Positions 1 through 5,148 of a stretch of 5,148 bases of DNA are shown here, one piece after another. The notes under the pieces are model-generated. The model made no database searches and was not told where the DNA came from. It worked only from the letters and a program-made list of their open reading frames with translations. The position numbers were made by a program, and so were the translations under genes. Source of the DNA: Comamonadaceae bacterium (lineage in GTDB: Bacteria > Pseudomonadota > Gammaproteobacteria > Burkholderiales > Burkholderiaceae_C); assembly GCA_021286965.1 (NCBI GenBank), contig JAJTBK010000328.1, forward strand, positions 1-5,148, given 5' to 3'. Positions within the stretch are counted from its first letter, which is position 1; each line of letters starts with the position of its first letter.

Positions 1-660
1 GACGCCCTGGCGCTGTGCGCGCGCTACGGCGTGGCCCTGCCGCCGCCGGTGCAGCAGGCGCTGGCACAAGGCCGGCTCGAAACCCCCAAGCCCGGCGACC
101 CGGCGCTGGCCGGCCAGTCCGTGCAGCTGATCGCCACGCCGCAGCAATCGCTGCAGGCGGCGGCCGAGGCAGCGCGCGCCGCCGGGCTGGCAGCGCACGT
201 GCTGTCCGACGCCATCGAGGGCGAGGCGCGCACCGTCGGCCAGGAGCACGCCGCGCTGGCCCGCGCCGTCGCTGGCCACGGTGCACCGTTTGCGCGCCCC
301 TGCGTGCTGCTCTCGGGCGGGGAAACCAGCGTCACGCTGCCCCCCTACGCACCCGGGCAGTCCCCAGGCCGGGGCGGGCGCGCGGGCGAATTCTGCCTGG
401 CCCTGGCGCAGGCGCTGCAGGGCCAGGCCGGAGTCTGGGCGCTGGCGGCGGACACCGACGGCATCGACGGCAGCGAAGACAACGCCGGTGCCTTCGTCAC
501 CCCCGACAGCCTGGCGCGCGCCAGCGCCCGGCAGCTGGCGCCAGCGGCCTACCTGGCGCGCCACGACAGCTACGGTTTTTTTGCCGCGCTCGGCGACCTG
601 TTCGTCACCGGGCCCACGCATACCAATGTGAACGACTTTCGTGCGCTATTAATTTTGTAG
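1..660 (+). CDS. Glycerate 2-kinase / hydroxypyruvate reductase-type protein (GckA/TtuD, MOFRL family), 3' part
   Basis: The frame is open from base 1 to the TAG at 658-660, giving 219 C-terminal residues; the start lies upstream of the window. The family phosphorylates D-glycerate to 2-phosphoglycerate in the cytoplasm, in glyoxylate, tartrate and serine-cycle metabolism; older annotations call it hydroxypyruvate reductase. Visible hallmarks in order are an ETPKPGDP segment that ends the N-terminal domain, LSGGETSVTL, GRGGRAGEFCLAL, the ADTDGIDGSEDNAGA block, and the closing FVTGPTHTNVNDFRALL typical of the MOFRL C-terminus. One small oddity is GRGGRAGEF where the family usually reads GRGGRNQE or similar. 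The last codons (about 645-660) run into an AT-richer repeat-like element, so the final Leu-Ile-Leu may be supplied by it. It converges on the minus-strand operon, ending 40 nt from it, and is probably not functionally linked to it. The family assignment is secure; the exact pathway is not visible. Confidence 0.93.
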   Translation, partial: DALALCARYGVALPPPVQQALAQGRLETPKPGDPALAGQSVQLIATPQQSLQAAAEAARAAGLAAHVLSDAIEGEARTVGQEHAALARAVAGHGAPFARPCVLLSGGETSVTLPPYAPGQSPGRGGRAGEFCLALAQALQGQAGVWALAADTDGIDGSEDNAGAFVTPDSLARASARQLAPAAYLARHDSYGFFAALGDLFVTGPTHTNVNDFRALLIL

Positions 661-707
661 CTACTGACGCTTACCCTGCTTGCGCCAGAGGCCATTTTTC
701 TCAAAAT
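645..707. repeat. Repeat-like AT-richer element at the convergent gene junction
   Basis: This short stretch is clearly AT-richer than everything around it. It holds a 5-bp stem, GCTAT (645-649) with GTAGC (657-661), around a 7-nt T-rich loop, then the palindrome GTAGCTAC (657-664). A GCGCCAGAGGCCATTTTTCT segment follows at 682-701. From memory, short intergenic elements of the form GCTA...TAGCTNC...GCGC...AAGCGC(C/T)AGAGGCCA-TTT recur in Comamonadaceae genomes, often just after genes, and this copy fits that pattern; no search was run. Both convergent genes end inside it: the TAG of the kinase at 658-660 and the TGA of the TorF gene at 701-703. It may help 3' end formation, but the stems are short. 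Confidence 0.5.
684..699 (+). terminator. Possible weak terminator after the glycerate kinase gene
   Basis: A GCC-AGA-GGC mini-hairpin (684-692) is followed by CA and five T residues (695-699). The stem is only 3 bp, far weaker than a standard intrinsic terminator. It is recorded only because it is the one hairpin-plus-T-tract candidate in the 40-nt gap after the kinase stop, and Rho-dependent termination is equally possible. No convincing terminator in the other orientation was seen for the minus-strand operon. Confidence 0.2.
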
Positions 708-1600
708 TTCTTGGCCACACTGAGGATCAGCTTCGGCTTTTCCATCTGCCGCAGGGTGCCGTCGTTGTCGATGGCGATGAACAGGTCACGGTTGCGCACC
801 GCAGCGCCCGCCAGCTCCGCGCCCCACACCAGGCCCCAGCGCTGGTGCTCCAGGCCCAGGCGGTAGTCGGTGGTGTCGAGCCCCCGGAAGTTGCGCACCC
901 GCTGCCAGCCCAGGTGGGCGACGAGTTTCGTCTGCCCGTTGAGCGGGTAACTCAGGTCGAGGTCGAAAAGCTGCGAGCCCCGGCTGTGCTGCATGGCGCT
1001 GCCGTAGCAGTCCAGCGCCGGCCCCAGGTCGCCGCTGGGCAGCTTGACCAACAGGTAGTTGCCGCAGACGGTGGCGGTGTTGGCGCCGCGAAAGTCCTGG
1101 CTGACGACGTGCAGGTAGCGTGCCGTCAGGTAGCTCCAGCCGAGCTCGGCGATCAGGTAGCTGGTGTGAAAGCGGGTGTTGACCAGGCCGGTGGGGTTGA
1201 AGCTGGCATCGAACCCGGCGGGCGCCTCGTCCACGCGCGCCCCCGGGAACCACTCGCGTGCCGCGCCCAGGCCGTAGTGCCAGCCCTCGGGGTCGCCGCC
1301 ACGCCAGCCCAGGGCCAGCATGGCGTTGAGGCGGTTGCCTTCGGGGTAGTTGACGCGGCTGACGCTGCCCAGCTGGAACTGCGCCACCAGGCCCGATTCG
1401 TGCGCCGCCTCCACCGTCAGTTCCAGCCCGGGGCCGCCAAAGGTATCGGAGACGCCGCGCGTCTTGCGGTCGCTCGACAGCTTGAGCGTGCTGTCGATGC
1501 TGTAGCTGGCGATCTCCGGTTCGGCACTGGCCTGGGCCTGGGCCATATTCATCAGGAAGGCGAGCGCCAAGGCCAGGGCCAGGGGGTAGCGCGTTTTCAT
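701..1600 (-). CDS. TorF-family putative outer-membrane porin (Gcw_chp-like)
   Basis: This encodes 299 residues, from an ATG at 1600-1598 to a TGA at 703-701. A Sec signal peptide (basic MKTR, then an Ala/Leu core) ends near residues 22-24 at AQA/AQAQA. The mature N-terminus has the TorF/Gcw_chp pattern: a strand segment LSSDRKTRGVSD, a conserved Gly-rich GGPGLEL stretch, and AHESGLVAQFQLGSV. Alternating hydrophobic and aromatic strands follow, and the chain ends in phenylalanine (KKF), as outer-membrane beta-barrels do. At about 300 residues it is somewhat longer than I recall as usual for the family. The proposed role is a channel or uptake barrel; no substrate is established. The start is fixed by an ATGA overlap with the DUF2147 stop (1597-1600). 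The local Shine-Dalgarno is poor (a GGGGG run at 1607-1611), which suggests translational coupling. Family membership is fairly sure, porin activity is inferred. Confidence 0.8.
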   Translation of the reverse strand: MKTRYPLALALALAFLMNMAQAQASAEPEIASYSIDSTLKLSSDRKTRGVSDTFGGPGLELTVEAAHESGLVAQFQLGSVSRVNYPEGNRLNAMLALGWRGGDPEGWHYGLGAAREWFPGARVDEAPAGFDASFNPTGLVNTRFHTSYLIAELGWSYLTARYLHVVSQDFRGANTATVCGNYLLVKLPSGDLGPALDCYGSAMQHSRGSQLFDLDLSYPLNGQTKLVAHLGWQRVRNFRGLDTTDYRLGLEHQRWGLVWGAELAGAAVRNRDLFIAIDNDGTLRQMEKPKLILSVAKKF

Positions 1601-2052
1601 GCCTGGCCCCCGCTGCCCGCCGGCGGGCACATGTTCGGGCGCGCCGCAGTGCGCGTCATCTCCTCGGTTTCGCCCAGGATTTCGGCGCCGATGTAAGCGC
1701 GCAGGCTCAAGCGTTCGCCCTGGGCACGCAGCACGCCCTTGTAGTTTTTCTTGCTGCGCGGGTCGTGCACCCAGCCCTCGCGCCAGGCCTGGCCATCCCA
1801 CTTCTTGAGCTTGGCGATGCGCACGCCGCAGGCGTCGTCGCTGGTGCCTGCATCCTTGTCCCAGACGATCTGTCCGCACAGGGCGCCGGGGCTGTCGCTG
1901 CATTCCTTGAATTCGATGATCGCGCCCTGGTCCGCGCTCAGCCACAGGCCGTCGGCGGCATGGCTGTCGCCACTTTGCGCGCCCGCTGGCAGGGCCGCCA
2001 GCGCCAGGCTGGCGGCGCCGAGCAGCGCCGCGCCAAGGGTTCTTATGTGCAT
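1597..2052 (-). CDS. DUF2147 family secreted protein
   Basis: This encodes 151 residues, ATG at 2052-2050 and TGA at 1599-1597. A Sec signal peptide (MHIRTL plus an Ala/Leu core) has a likely cleavage after AGA at about residue 25. The mature domain shows the DUF2147 pattern: GLWLSADQGAIIEF near 35-48, then C51...LCGQIVW (58-64), KLKKW (81-85), GWVHDPRSKKNYKG (93-106) and LRAYIG (117-122), followed by a short Pro/Gly-rich tail. The mature part has four cysteines (51, 59, 75, 142); C51 and C59 could pair if exported. The family is small, beta-rich and periplasmic, with no established biochemical function; a ligand-binding or lipocalin-like role is only a guess. It follows the PLP-enzyme gene by 26 nt and overlaps the TorF gene by 4 nt, so the two are probably made together. 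The start is chosen on a strong Shine-Dalgarno. Confidence 0.85.
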   Translation of the reverse strand: MHIRTLGAALLGAASLALAALPAGAQSGDSHAADGLWLSADQGAIIEFKECSDSPGALCGQIVWDKDAGTSDDACGVRIAKLKKWDGQAWREGWVHDPRSKKNYKGVLRAQGERLSLRAYIGAEILGETEEMTRTAARPNMCPPAGSGGQA

Positions 2053-2057
2053 GGTGT

Positions 2058-2063
2058 CTCCTT
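2058..2063 (-). promoter_or_regulatory. Strong ribosome binding site for the DUF2147 gene
   Basis: AAGGAG on the minus strand, 5 nt before the ATG at 2052-2050, is the best Shine-Dalgarno in the unit. It sits in the only real intergenic gap (2053-2078). It fixes the start and suggests that the DUF2147-TorF pair is initiated independently of the upstream cistrons. Confidence 0.8.
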
Positions 2064-2078
2064 CTTCGTGGTGATCGT

Positions 2079-3368
2079 TCAAGGCATGGGGGGGAAGGCG
2101 GGCCAGTGCGCCACCACCTGCCCCGAGGCAACGACGACGATGTCGCCAAACTGCTGCAGCAGGGCCTCGCTCTTGTGCGGGCGCAAGAACACGGTGTCGC
2201 CCGGCTGCAGCTGCTGCCGGCCCGAGCCCACCAGCACCTGCTGGTTGGGCGACAGCCCGTACAGGCCGCTGGTGGCCAGCCCGGCGGGCGAGACCGGGTC
2301 GGCGCGCCACTGGCCGCCGTACAGGAACACGCCGTGGCGCTGGTTGCGGTCCCAGGCGGTGAGCAGCTGGCCAAGCCACTGCACGCCGCTGGGCAGCATG
2401 AAGGCGCCGCTCTTGAGCAGCGGCGTGGCGATGAAGCAGGCCGGCTGGCACGCAGCCAGGTGCGGCAGATCGAACTCCGCCGGCTTGACGAAGGCCGAGC
2501 CGACGCTGACCTCGTTGGCCGCGCCGCTGCCGTCGTGCAGCTGAAAAGTGGGCGAACCGGCAGCGTTCCAGCACAGGCCCGGCGCCTGTGCCGCTGGCAG
2601 GCCCAGTGCCGCCACCGCCTGGGCCCGGTACTGGGTGTAGACCGCCTTGGCGTGCGCCTCGGCGCTGGCGCGGGCGCCGGGCAGGTCGGGGATTTCGGTC
2701 ACGTGCGGGTCGTAGCCCATCATGCCGGTGAATTCCAGCAGGGGTTCAGCGCGCAGCAGCGCCAGTGCCTCGTCCAGCGCCGCCGCGCTGGCAAAGCCGC
2801 CCCGGTGCAGGCCAACGTCGATCTCCAGGTTGACGCGCAGGCGCTGCCCCAGGCCCTGCGCCAGCTGGCGGTACTCGGCCAGGCGCGCCGGGCTGTCGAT
2901 CAGCCACTGCAGCTGGCGGCCGGGGTCAAAGCCGTTGGCCGGGCGCTGGACATAAAACGCGGCGGCCGCCGCCACCGGCAAGGGCTTGCCCAGCAGCAGG
3001 TCGAATGCCGGGAACTGCGCCGCGTGCAGCAGCAGGTAGGGCAGGTTGAACACCATCTGGCGCTGGCTTTGCAGCTGCTGCGCCAGCAGCTGCAGCAGCG
3101 CCGTCGCCGGCAGCGACTTGGCCACCACGCGCAGCGGCAGGGCCGGCGCCTTGAGCGCCTGCACCTGGCGCACGTTGGCCAGCAGCCGGTCGCGGTCGAG
3201 CACCAGCACCGGGGTGCTGGCGTCCGTCGCCCGCCCGGACTGGCGCAGGGCCTGCGCCAGGGCCGCAAAATAGCCATCGTGCGGTGCGCCCGACAGCCCC
3301 GGGCGCAGCGCCCAGCCGGCCAGGGCGGCGCCCGCGCCGGCAAGCCACAGACGGCGGCGGGTGTTCAT
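2079..3368 (-). CDS. Exported fold-type III PLP enzyme, DSD1 / D-threonine aldolase-like (alanine racemase N-terminal domain)
   Basis: This encodes 429 residues, ATG at 3368-3366 and TGA at 2081-2079. Characterised relatives use PLP on D-amino acids (D-serine dehydratase, D-threonine aldolase, D-3-hydroxyaspartate dehydratase). The alanine-racemase N-terminal barrel covers about 53-290. The likely PLP lysine is K84 in LRVVAKSLP, followed by VFNLPYLLLHAA (106-117), LEIDVGLHRGGF (181-192), GMMGYDPHVTEIP (215-227), NAAGSPTF (268-275, phosphate-cup position, Ala-Ala where relatives tend to have Gly-Gly) and NEVSVGSAFVKP (285-296). A C-terminal beta domain ends with RPHKSEALLQQFGDIVVV. In characterised zinc-dependent D-serine dehydratases this region has His-x-Cys; here it is H398-K399-S400, so metal use is doubtful. 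The N-terminus TRRRLWLAGAGAALAGWA looks like a Tat signal with no clear cleavage site, so it may stay anchored. Its start overlaps the oxidase stop (ATGA, 3365-3368). The reaction is unknown: aldolase, dehydratase and racemase are all possible. Confidence 0.85.
   Translation of the reverse strand: MNTRRRLWLAGAGAALAGWALRPGLSGAPHDGYFAALAQALRQSGRATDASTPVLVLDRDRLLANVRQVQALKAPALPLRVVAKSLPATALLQLLAQQLQSQRQMVFNLPYLLLHAAQFPAFDLLLGKPLPVAAAAAFYVQRPANGFDPGRQLQWLIDSPARLAEYRQLAQGLGQRLRVNLEIDVGLHRGGFASAAALDEALALLRAEPLLEFTGMMGYDPHVTEIPDLPGARASAEAHAKAVYTQYRAQAVAALGLPAAQAPGLCWNAAGSPTFQLHDGSGAANEVSVGSAFVKPAEFDLPHLAACQPACFIATPLLKSGAFMLPSGVQWLGQLLTAWDRNQRHGVFLYGGQWRADPVSPAGLATSGLYGLSPNQQVLVGSGRQQLQPGDTVFLRPHKSEALLQQFGDIVVVASGQVVAHWPAFPPMP
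3070..3094. repeat. Perfect 11-bp inverted repeat inside the PLP-enzyme gene
   Basis: TGCAGCTGCTG (3070-3080) and CAGCAGCTGCA (3084-3094) are exact reverse complements separated by CGC, so the mRNA could form an 11-bp hairpin. It lies over codons for a Leu/Gln-rich helix around residues 91-100 (LLQLLAQQLQ). The simplest explanation is CTG/CAG codon usage in that helix. Confidence 0.6.
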
Positions 3369-4777
3369 GCTTTCTCCCCGAACAGTTGGCGCAGGTGCGG
3401 ATTCAAGAAACGCCCCTGCGGATCGAGCTCGCGCCGCAGCTGCACAAAGTCCTGGAAACGCGGGTACAGCAGCGCCAGCTGCGCCGCTCCCAGGTCGTGC
3501 AGCTTGCCCCAGTGCGGGCGCCCGCCGTGGCGGCGAAAAATCGGCCCGATCTCACTGAGCAGGTACGCGTGCGCCTCGCCAGCGGCAGCGTGCACGGCGA
3601 TGGAACAGCTCTCGCGCTGGTAGAACGGGCTGAGCCAGGCGTCGTCAGCAGCAACGAAGCGAAATTCGAGCGGGAAGAACACGTCGTTGCGCTGCTCCAG
3701 CGCTGCAATCACCTCTTTCACGCAGGCAACGCCCGCCTCGCGCGGCAGGTGGTATTCGGTTTCGTTAAAGCGCGTCGGGCGCTGGGTCGAAAGCAGCTTC
3801 CAGGCGCGGTTGCGCGCCTCCTCGGTCTGCTGTGGGTCGATCAGCCAGCCTGCCACCTTGCGCCGCAACCCGGGGGCAAAACCCAGCCAGTCGCGCAGCA
3901 GGCGCAGGTCGCGCAGCACGTCTTCATCCGCCGCGTGCGCATCCAACACCTGGCCGCTGTCATCGATGTCGTGCGTGATGGCGGCAGCGTAGCCGGTAAA
4001 CGGCAGGTAGTAAAACTCGAAATTGCGGTGCTGCTGCGCCAGCTGCGGCGCGCGTTCGAGCAGCTGCGGCGCAGGTTCGAGCCACACGCGCCGGTGCAGG
4101 TTGTACGCCGGCACCACCGCCACCTGCGCCTCGGCAATCACCCCCAGGCTGCCCAGGGACACCTTGGCGGCCGCCAGCAGCTCGGGGTTGCGGGTGGCGC
4201 TGCATTCCAGGATGTCGCCGCGCGCCGTCACCAGGCGCAGCGCCTGCACCTGGGCGTGCAGCGCCGGCAGGTTGCGCCCGGTGCCGTGCGTCGCCGTGCT
4301 GATGGCCCCGGCCCAGCTTTGCACATCAACGTCGGGCAAATTGGGCAACGCCCAGCCCAGGGCATCGAGCTGGCGCGAGAGCACCGCCAAGCGCGTACCG
4401 CCCTGCACCCGTGCCGTCTGCGCCGCCGCCCCGGGCGCCACGCCCGAGAGGCGGTCGAGCGACACCAGCCAATCATCCGTCGGCACCAGGGGCGTGAACG
4501 AATGGCCGGCGCCGACACAACGCCAGCGCTGCTGCGCCGGCGCGCTGCGCAGCGCCTGCGCCAGCTCGGCCTCATCGGCAGGAACGAAAAAACGTTGCGG
4601 TTGGCACTGCTGCAGCCCCGACCAATTGCGCCAGGGCGCAGGGGCAGGGGCCGGCACCACAGAACTGGCCGGCACCTGGGCCCAGGCCGGCGCCAGCAGC
4701 GGCGCCACCGCCGCACCCGCACCAGCGCGCAGCACCAGGCGGCGCGAGACGGCCATAGAAGAAGAACGCGCAGGCAT
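3365..4777 (-). CDS. Tat-exported FAD-linked oxidase, D-arabinono-1,4-lactone oxidase / alditol oxidase family
   Basis: This encodes 470 residues from the ATG at 4777-4775 to the TGA at 3367-3365. It belongs to the vanillyl-alcohol-oxidase flavoprotein group, whose aldonolactone/alditol branch oxidises sugar lactones or polyols. The N-terminus has a twin-arginine motif SRRLVLR (11-17), a hydrophobic core and a cleavage site PAWA/Q (about 33/34). The FAD-binding domain spans about 55-220, with VGAGHSF (88-94), TATHGTGRN (161-169) and SLGSLGVI (207-214). H92 sits where family members attach FAD covalently. The C-terminal ALO domain shows LEFR (E371, R373), the HWGK motif (422-425) and the closing LDPQGRFLNPHLRQLFG. 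These match the catalytic Glu-x-Arg and Lys of alditol oxidase-type enzymes. The ATG at 4777 forms TGATG with the cytochrome stop; a GTG at 4780 (a GTGA overlap) is better spaced from AAAGGAAG and is an alternative start. An internal ATG at 4756 has no Shine-Dalgarno. The natural electron acceptor is probably the adjacent cytochrome. Substrate unknown. Confidence 0.9.
   Translation of the reverse strand: MPARSSSMAVSRRLVLRAGAGAAVAPLLAPAWAQVPASSVVPAPAPAPWRNWSGLQQCQPQRFFVPADEAELAQALRSAPAQQRWRCVGAGHSFTPLVPTDDWLVSLDRLSGVAPGAAAQTARVQGGTRLAVLSRQLDALGWALPNLPDVDVQSWAGAISTATHGTGRNLPALHAQVQALRLVTARGDILECSATRNPELLAAAKVSLGSLGVIAEAQVAVVPAYNLHRRVWLEPAPQLLERAPQLAQQHRNFEFYYLPFTGYAAAITHDIDDSGQVLDAHAADEDVLRDLRLLRDWLGFAPGLRRKVAGWLIDPQQTEEARNRAWKLLSTQRPTRFNETEYHLPREAGVACVKEVIAALEQRNDVFFPLEFRFVAADDAWLSPFYQRESCSIAVHAAAGEAHAYLLSEIGPIFRRHGGRPHWGKLHDLGAAQLALLYPRFQDFVQLRRELDPQGRFLNPHLRQLFGEKA
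3374..3379 (-). promoter_or_regulatory. Ribosome binding site for the PLP-enzyme gene, inside the oxidase 3' end
   Basis: GGGGAG on the minus strand lies 5 nt before the ATG at 3368-3366, within the last codons of the oxidase gene. It supports this start and the ATGA-coupled arrangement. Confidence 0.65.
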
Positions 4778-5148
4778 CACGAGGCACTTCCTTTCGCCAT
4801 GAAATCGATCAGCGCCCGCAGCTCCTCGGGACTGCAATCGGCGCATTGCCCGCCCGCCGGCATGGCGTTGAGCCCCTGCTGGGCGTGCTGCAGCAAGCGC
4901 TCCATGCCCTGGCGCAGCCGGGGCTGCCACTGCGGCGCAAAGCCCGTCAGCGGCGCCTGTGCTGCCAACTGGCTATGGCAGACCATGCAGGAGCGTTCGT
5001 ACTTCTCCGCCAGGGCCGCATCGGCCGGGCGCAACGCAGCGGCGCGTGCCACATCGGCAGCCGTCGGCTGCGGCCCGGTGCTGCACCCCACCAGGCCAGC
5101 CAATAACCAGACCCCGGCGCAGGTGCAGAGCACAGATTGGTAGGACAT
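4777..5148 (-). CDS. Lipoprotein c-type cytochrome, cytochrome c5-like
   Basis: This encodes 123 residues from an ATG at 5148-5146, the very edge of the window, to a TGA at 4779-4777. Its ribosome binding site and promoter lie outside, and an upstream start cannot be excluded, although the signal peptide looks complete. A hydrophobic segment ends in the lipobox LVGC (19-22), so C22 is probably lipidated; Ser at +2 suggests outer-membrane sorting rather than inner-membrane retention. The heme site is CMVCH (54-58), with C54 and C57 for thioether bonds and H58 as axial ligand. M96 in NAMPAGG is the likely distal ligand. The GQCADCSPEELRALIDFM tail, with C102 and C105, matches the cytochrome c5 signature, where this cysteine pair forms a disulfide. 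It is a one-heme carrier, here probably taking electrons from the flavoprotein encoded immediately downstream, whose start overlaps its stop. First visible gene of the unit. Confidence 0.88.
   Translation of the reverse strand: MSYQSVLCTCAGVWLLAGLVGCSTGPQPTAADVARAAALRPADAALAEKYERSCMVCHSQLAAQAPLTGFAPQWQPRLRQGMERLLQHAQQGLNAMPAGGQCADCSPEELRALIDFMAKGSAS
4787..4794 (-). promoter_or_regulatory. Ribosome binding site for the oxidase gene, bearing on start choice
   Basis: AAAGGAAG on the minus strand lies inside the cytochrome coding end. The gap from the AAGGA core to the GTG at 4780 is 8 nt, and to the ATG at 4777 it is 11 nt. Spacing favours the GTG, while codon preference favours the ATG; the protein differs by one residue. 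Confidence 0.5.

Noticed and set aside
15..866. Second plus-strand frame through the glycerate kinase region
   Set aside because: Arg/Ala/Gly-rich translation. The other frame carries continuous MOFRL-family motifs.
680..1696. Plus-strand open frame of 338 codons opposite the TorF gene
   Set aside because: No family features. The minus strand carries a signal peptide, beta-barrel pattern and terminal Phe, so this is a shadow.
1601..2374. Upstream in-frame extension of the TorF reading frame
   Set aside because: The extension overlaps DUF2147 and the PLP enzyme in another frame and looks random. The real start at 1600 is followed by a clear signal peptide.
2053..2574. Upstream in-frame extension of the DUF2147 reading frame
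   Set aside because: It would run through the PLP-enzyme gene without any domain. The signal peptide and AAGGAG site support the start at 2052.
2106..3623. Long plus-strand open frame (505 codons) opposite the PLP-enzyme gene
   Set aside because: Low-complexity Gln/Arg/Val composition and no motif; a shadow of the DSD1-like gene and part of the oxidase gene.
4778..4930. Upstream in-frame extension of the oxidase to an ATG at 4930
   Set aside because: It overlaps the cytochrome's conserved C-terminal half and would bury the Tat motif about 60 residues in. It has no family similarity.
3284..5143. Very long plus-strand open frame (619 codons) opposite the oxidase and cytochrome genes
   Set aside because: The translation is Arg/Gln/Ala-rich with no recognisable domain. 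It is the antisense of two well-supported genes; high GC with few stops explains its length.
1..5148. Search by eye for tRNA, rRNA, CRISPR arrays, insertion-sequence ends and riboswitches
   Set aside because: No regularly spaced direct repeats, no transposase-like frame and no cloverleaf-like segment were found. Nearly all bases lie in well-supported genes.

Overview
The window is very GC-rich, with third positions strongly biased to G/C. It looks like chromosomal DNA of a betaproteobacterium, most likely a Comamonadaceae member (Acidovorax/Comamonas-like). This rests on overall gene style and on an AT-richer intergenic element at about 645-707 that resembles, from memory, a dispersed Comamonadaceae repeat. 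The assignment is inference; there is no rRNA or other marker here.

Layout: (1) 1-660, plus strand, is the 3' part of a glycerate 2-kinase (GckA/TtuD, MOFRL family) whose start lies before the window. (2) About 645-707 is a short repeat-like, AT-richer junction in which both convergent genes end. (3) 701-5148, minus strand, is a tightly packed five-gene run read from the right edge leftward. The genes are a lipoprotein c-type cytochrome (c5-like), a Tat-signal FAD-dependent aldonolactone/alditol oxidase-family protein, a Tat-like-signal fold-type III PLP enzyme of the DSD1/alanine-racemase-N family, a DUF2147 secreted protein, and a TorF-family putative outer-membrane porin. Three of the four junctions are start/stop overlaps of 1 to 4 nt; the fourth is a 26-nt gap with a strong Shine-Dalgarno. 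The run therefore reads as one transcription unit whose promoter lies beyond position 5148.

All five products of the minus-strand unit carry export signals: one lipobox, two Tat-like and two Sec-type. A plausible reading (inference) is an envelope-located oxidative module. The TorF protein would admit a small substrate, the PLP enzyme and the flavoprotein would act on it in the periplasm, and the lipid-anchored cytochrome would take electrons from the flavoprotein to the respiratory chain. I do not know of a characterised pathway with this exact composition, so it is the main item worth a second look. Every protein-coding stretch appears intact, and I saw no insertion sequence, tRNA, rRNA or CRISPR array.
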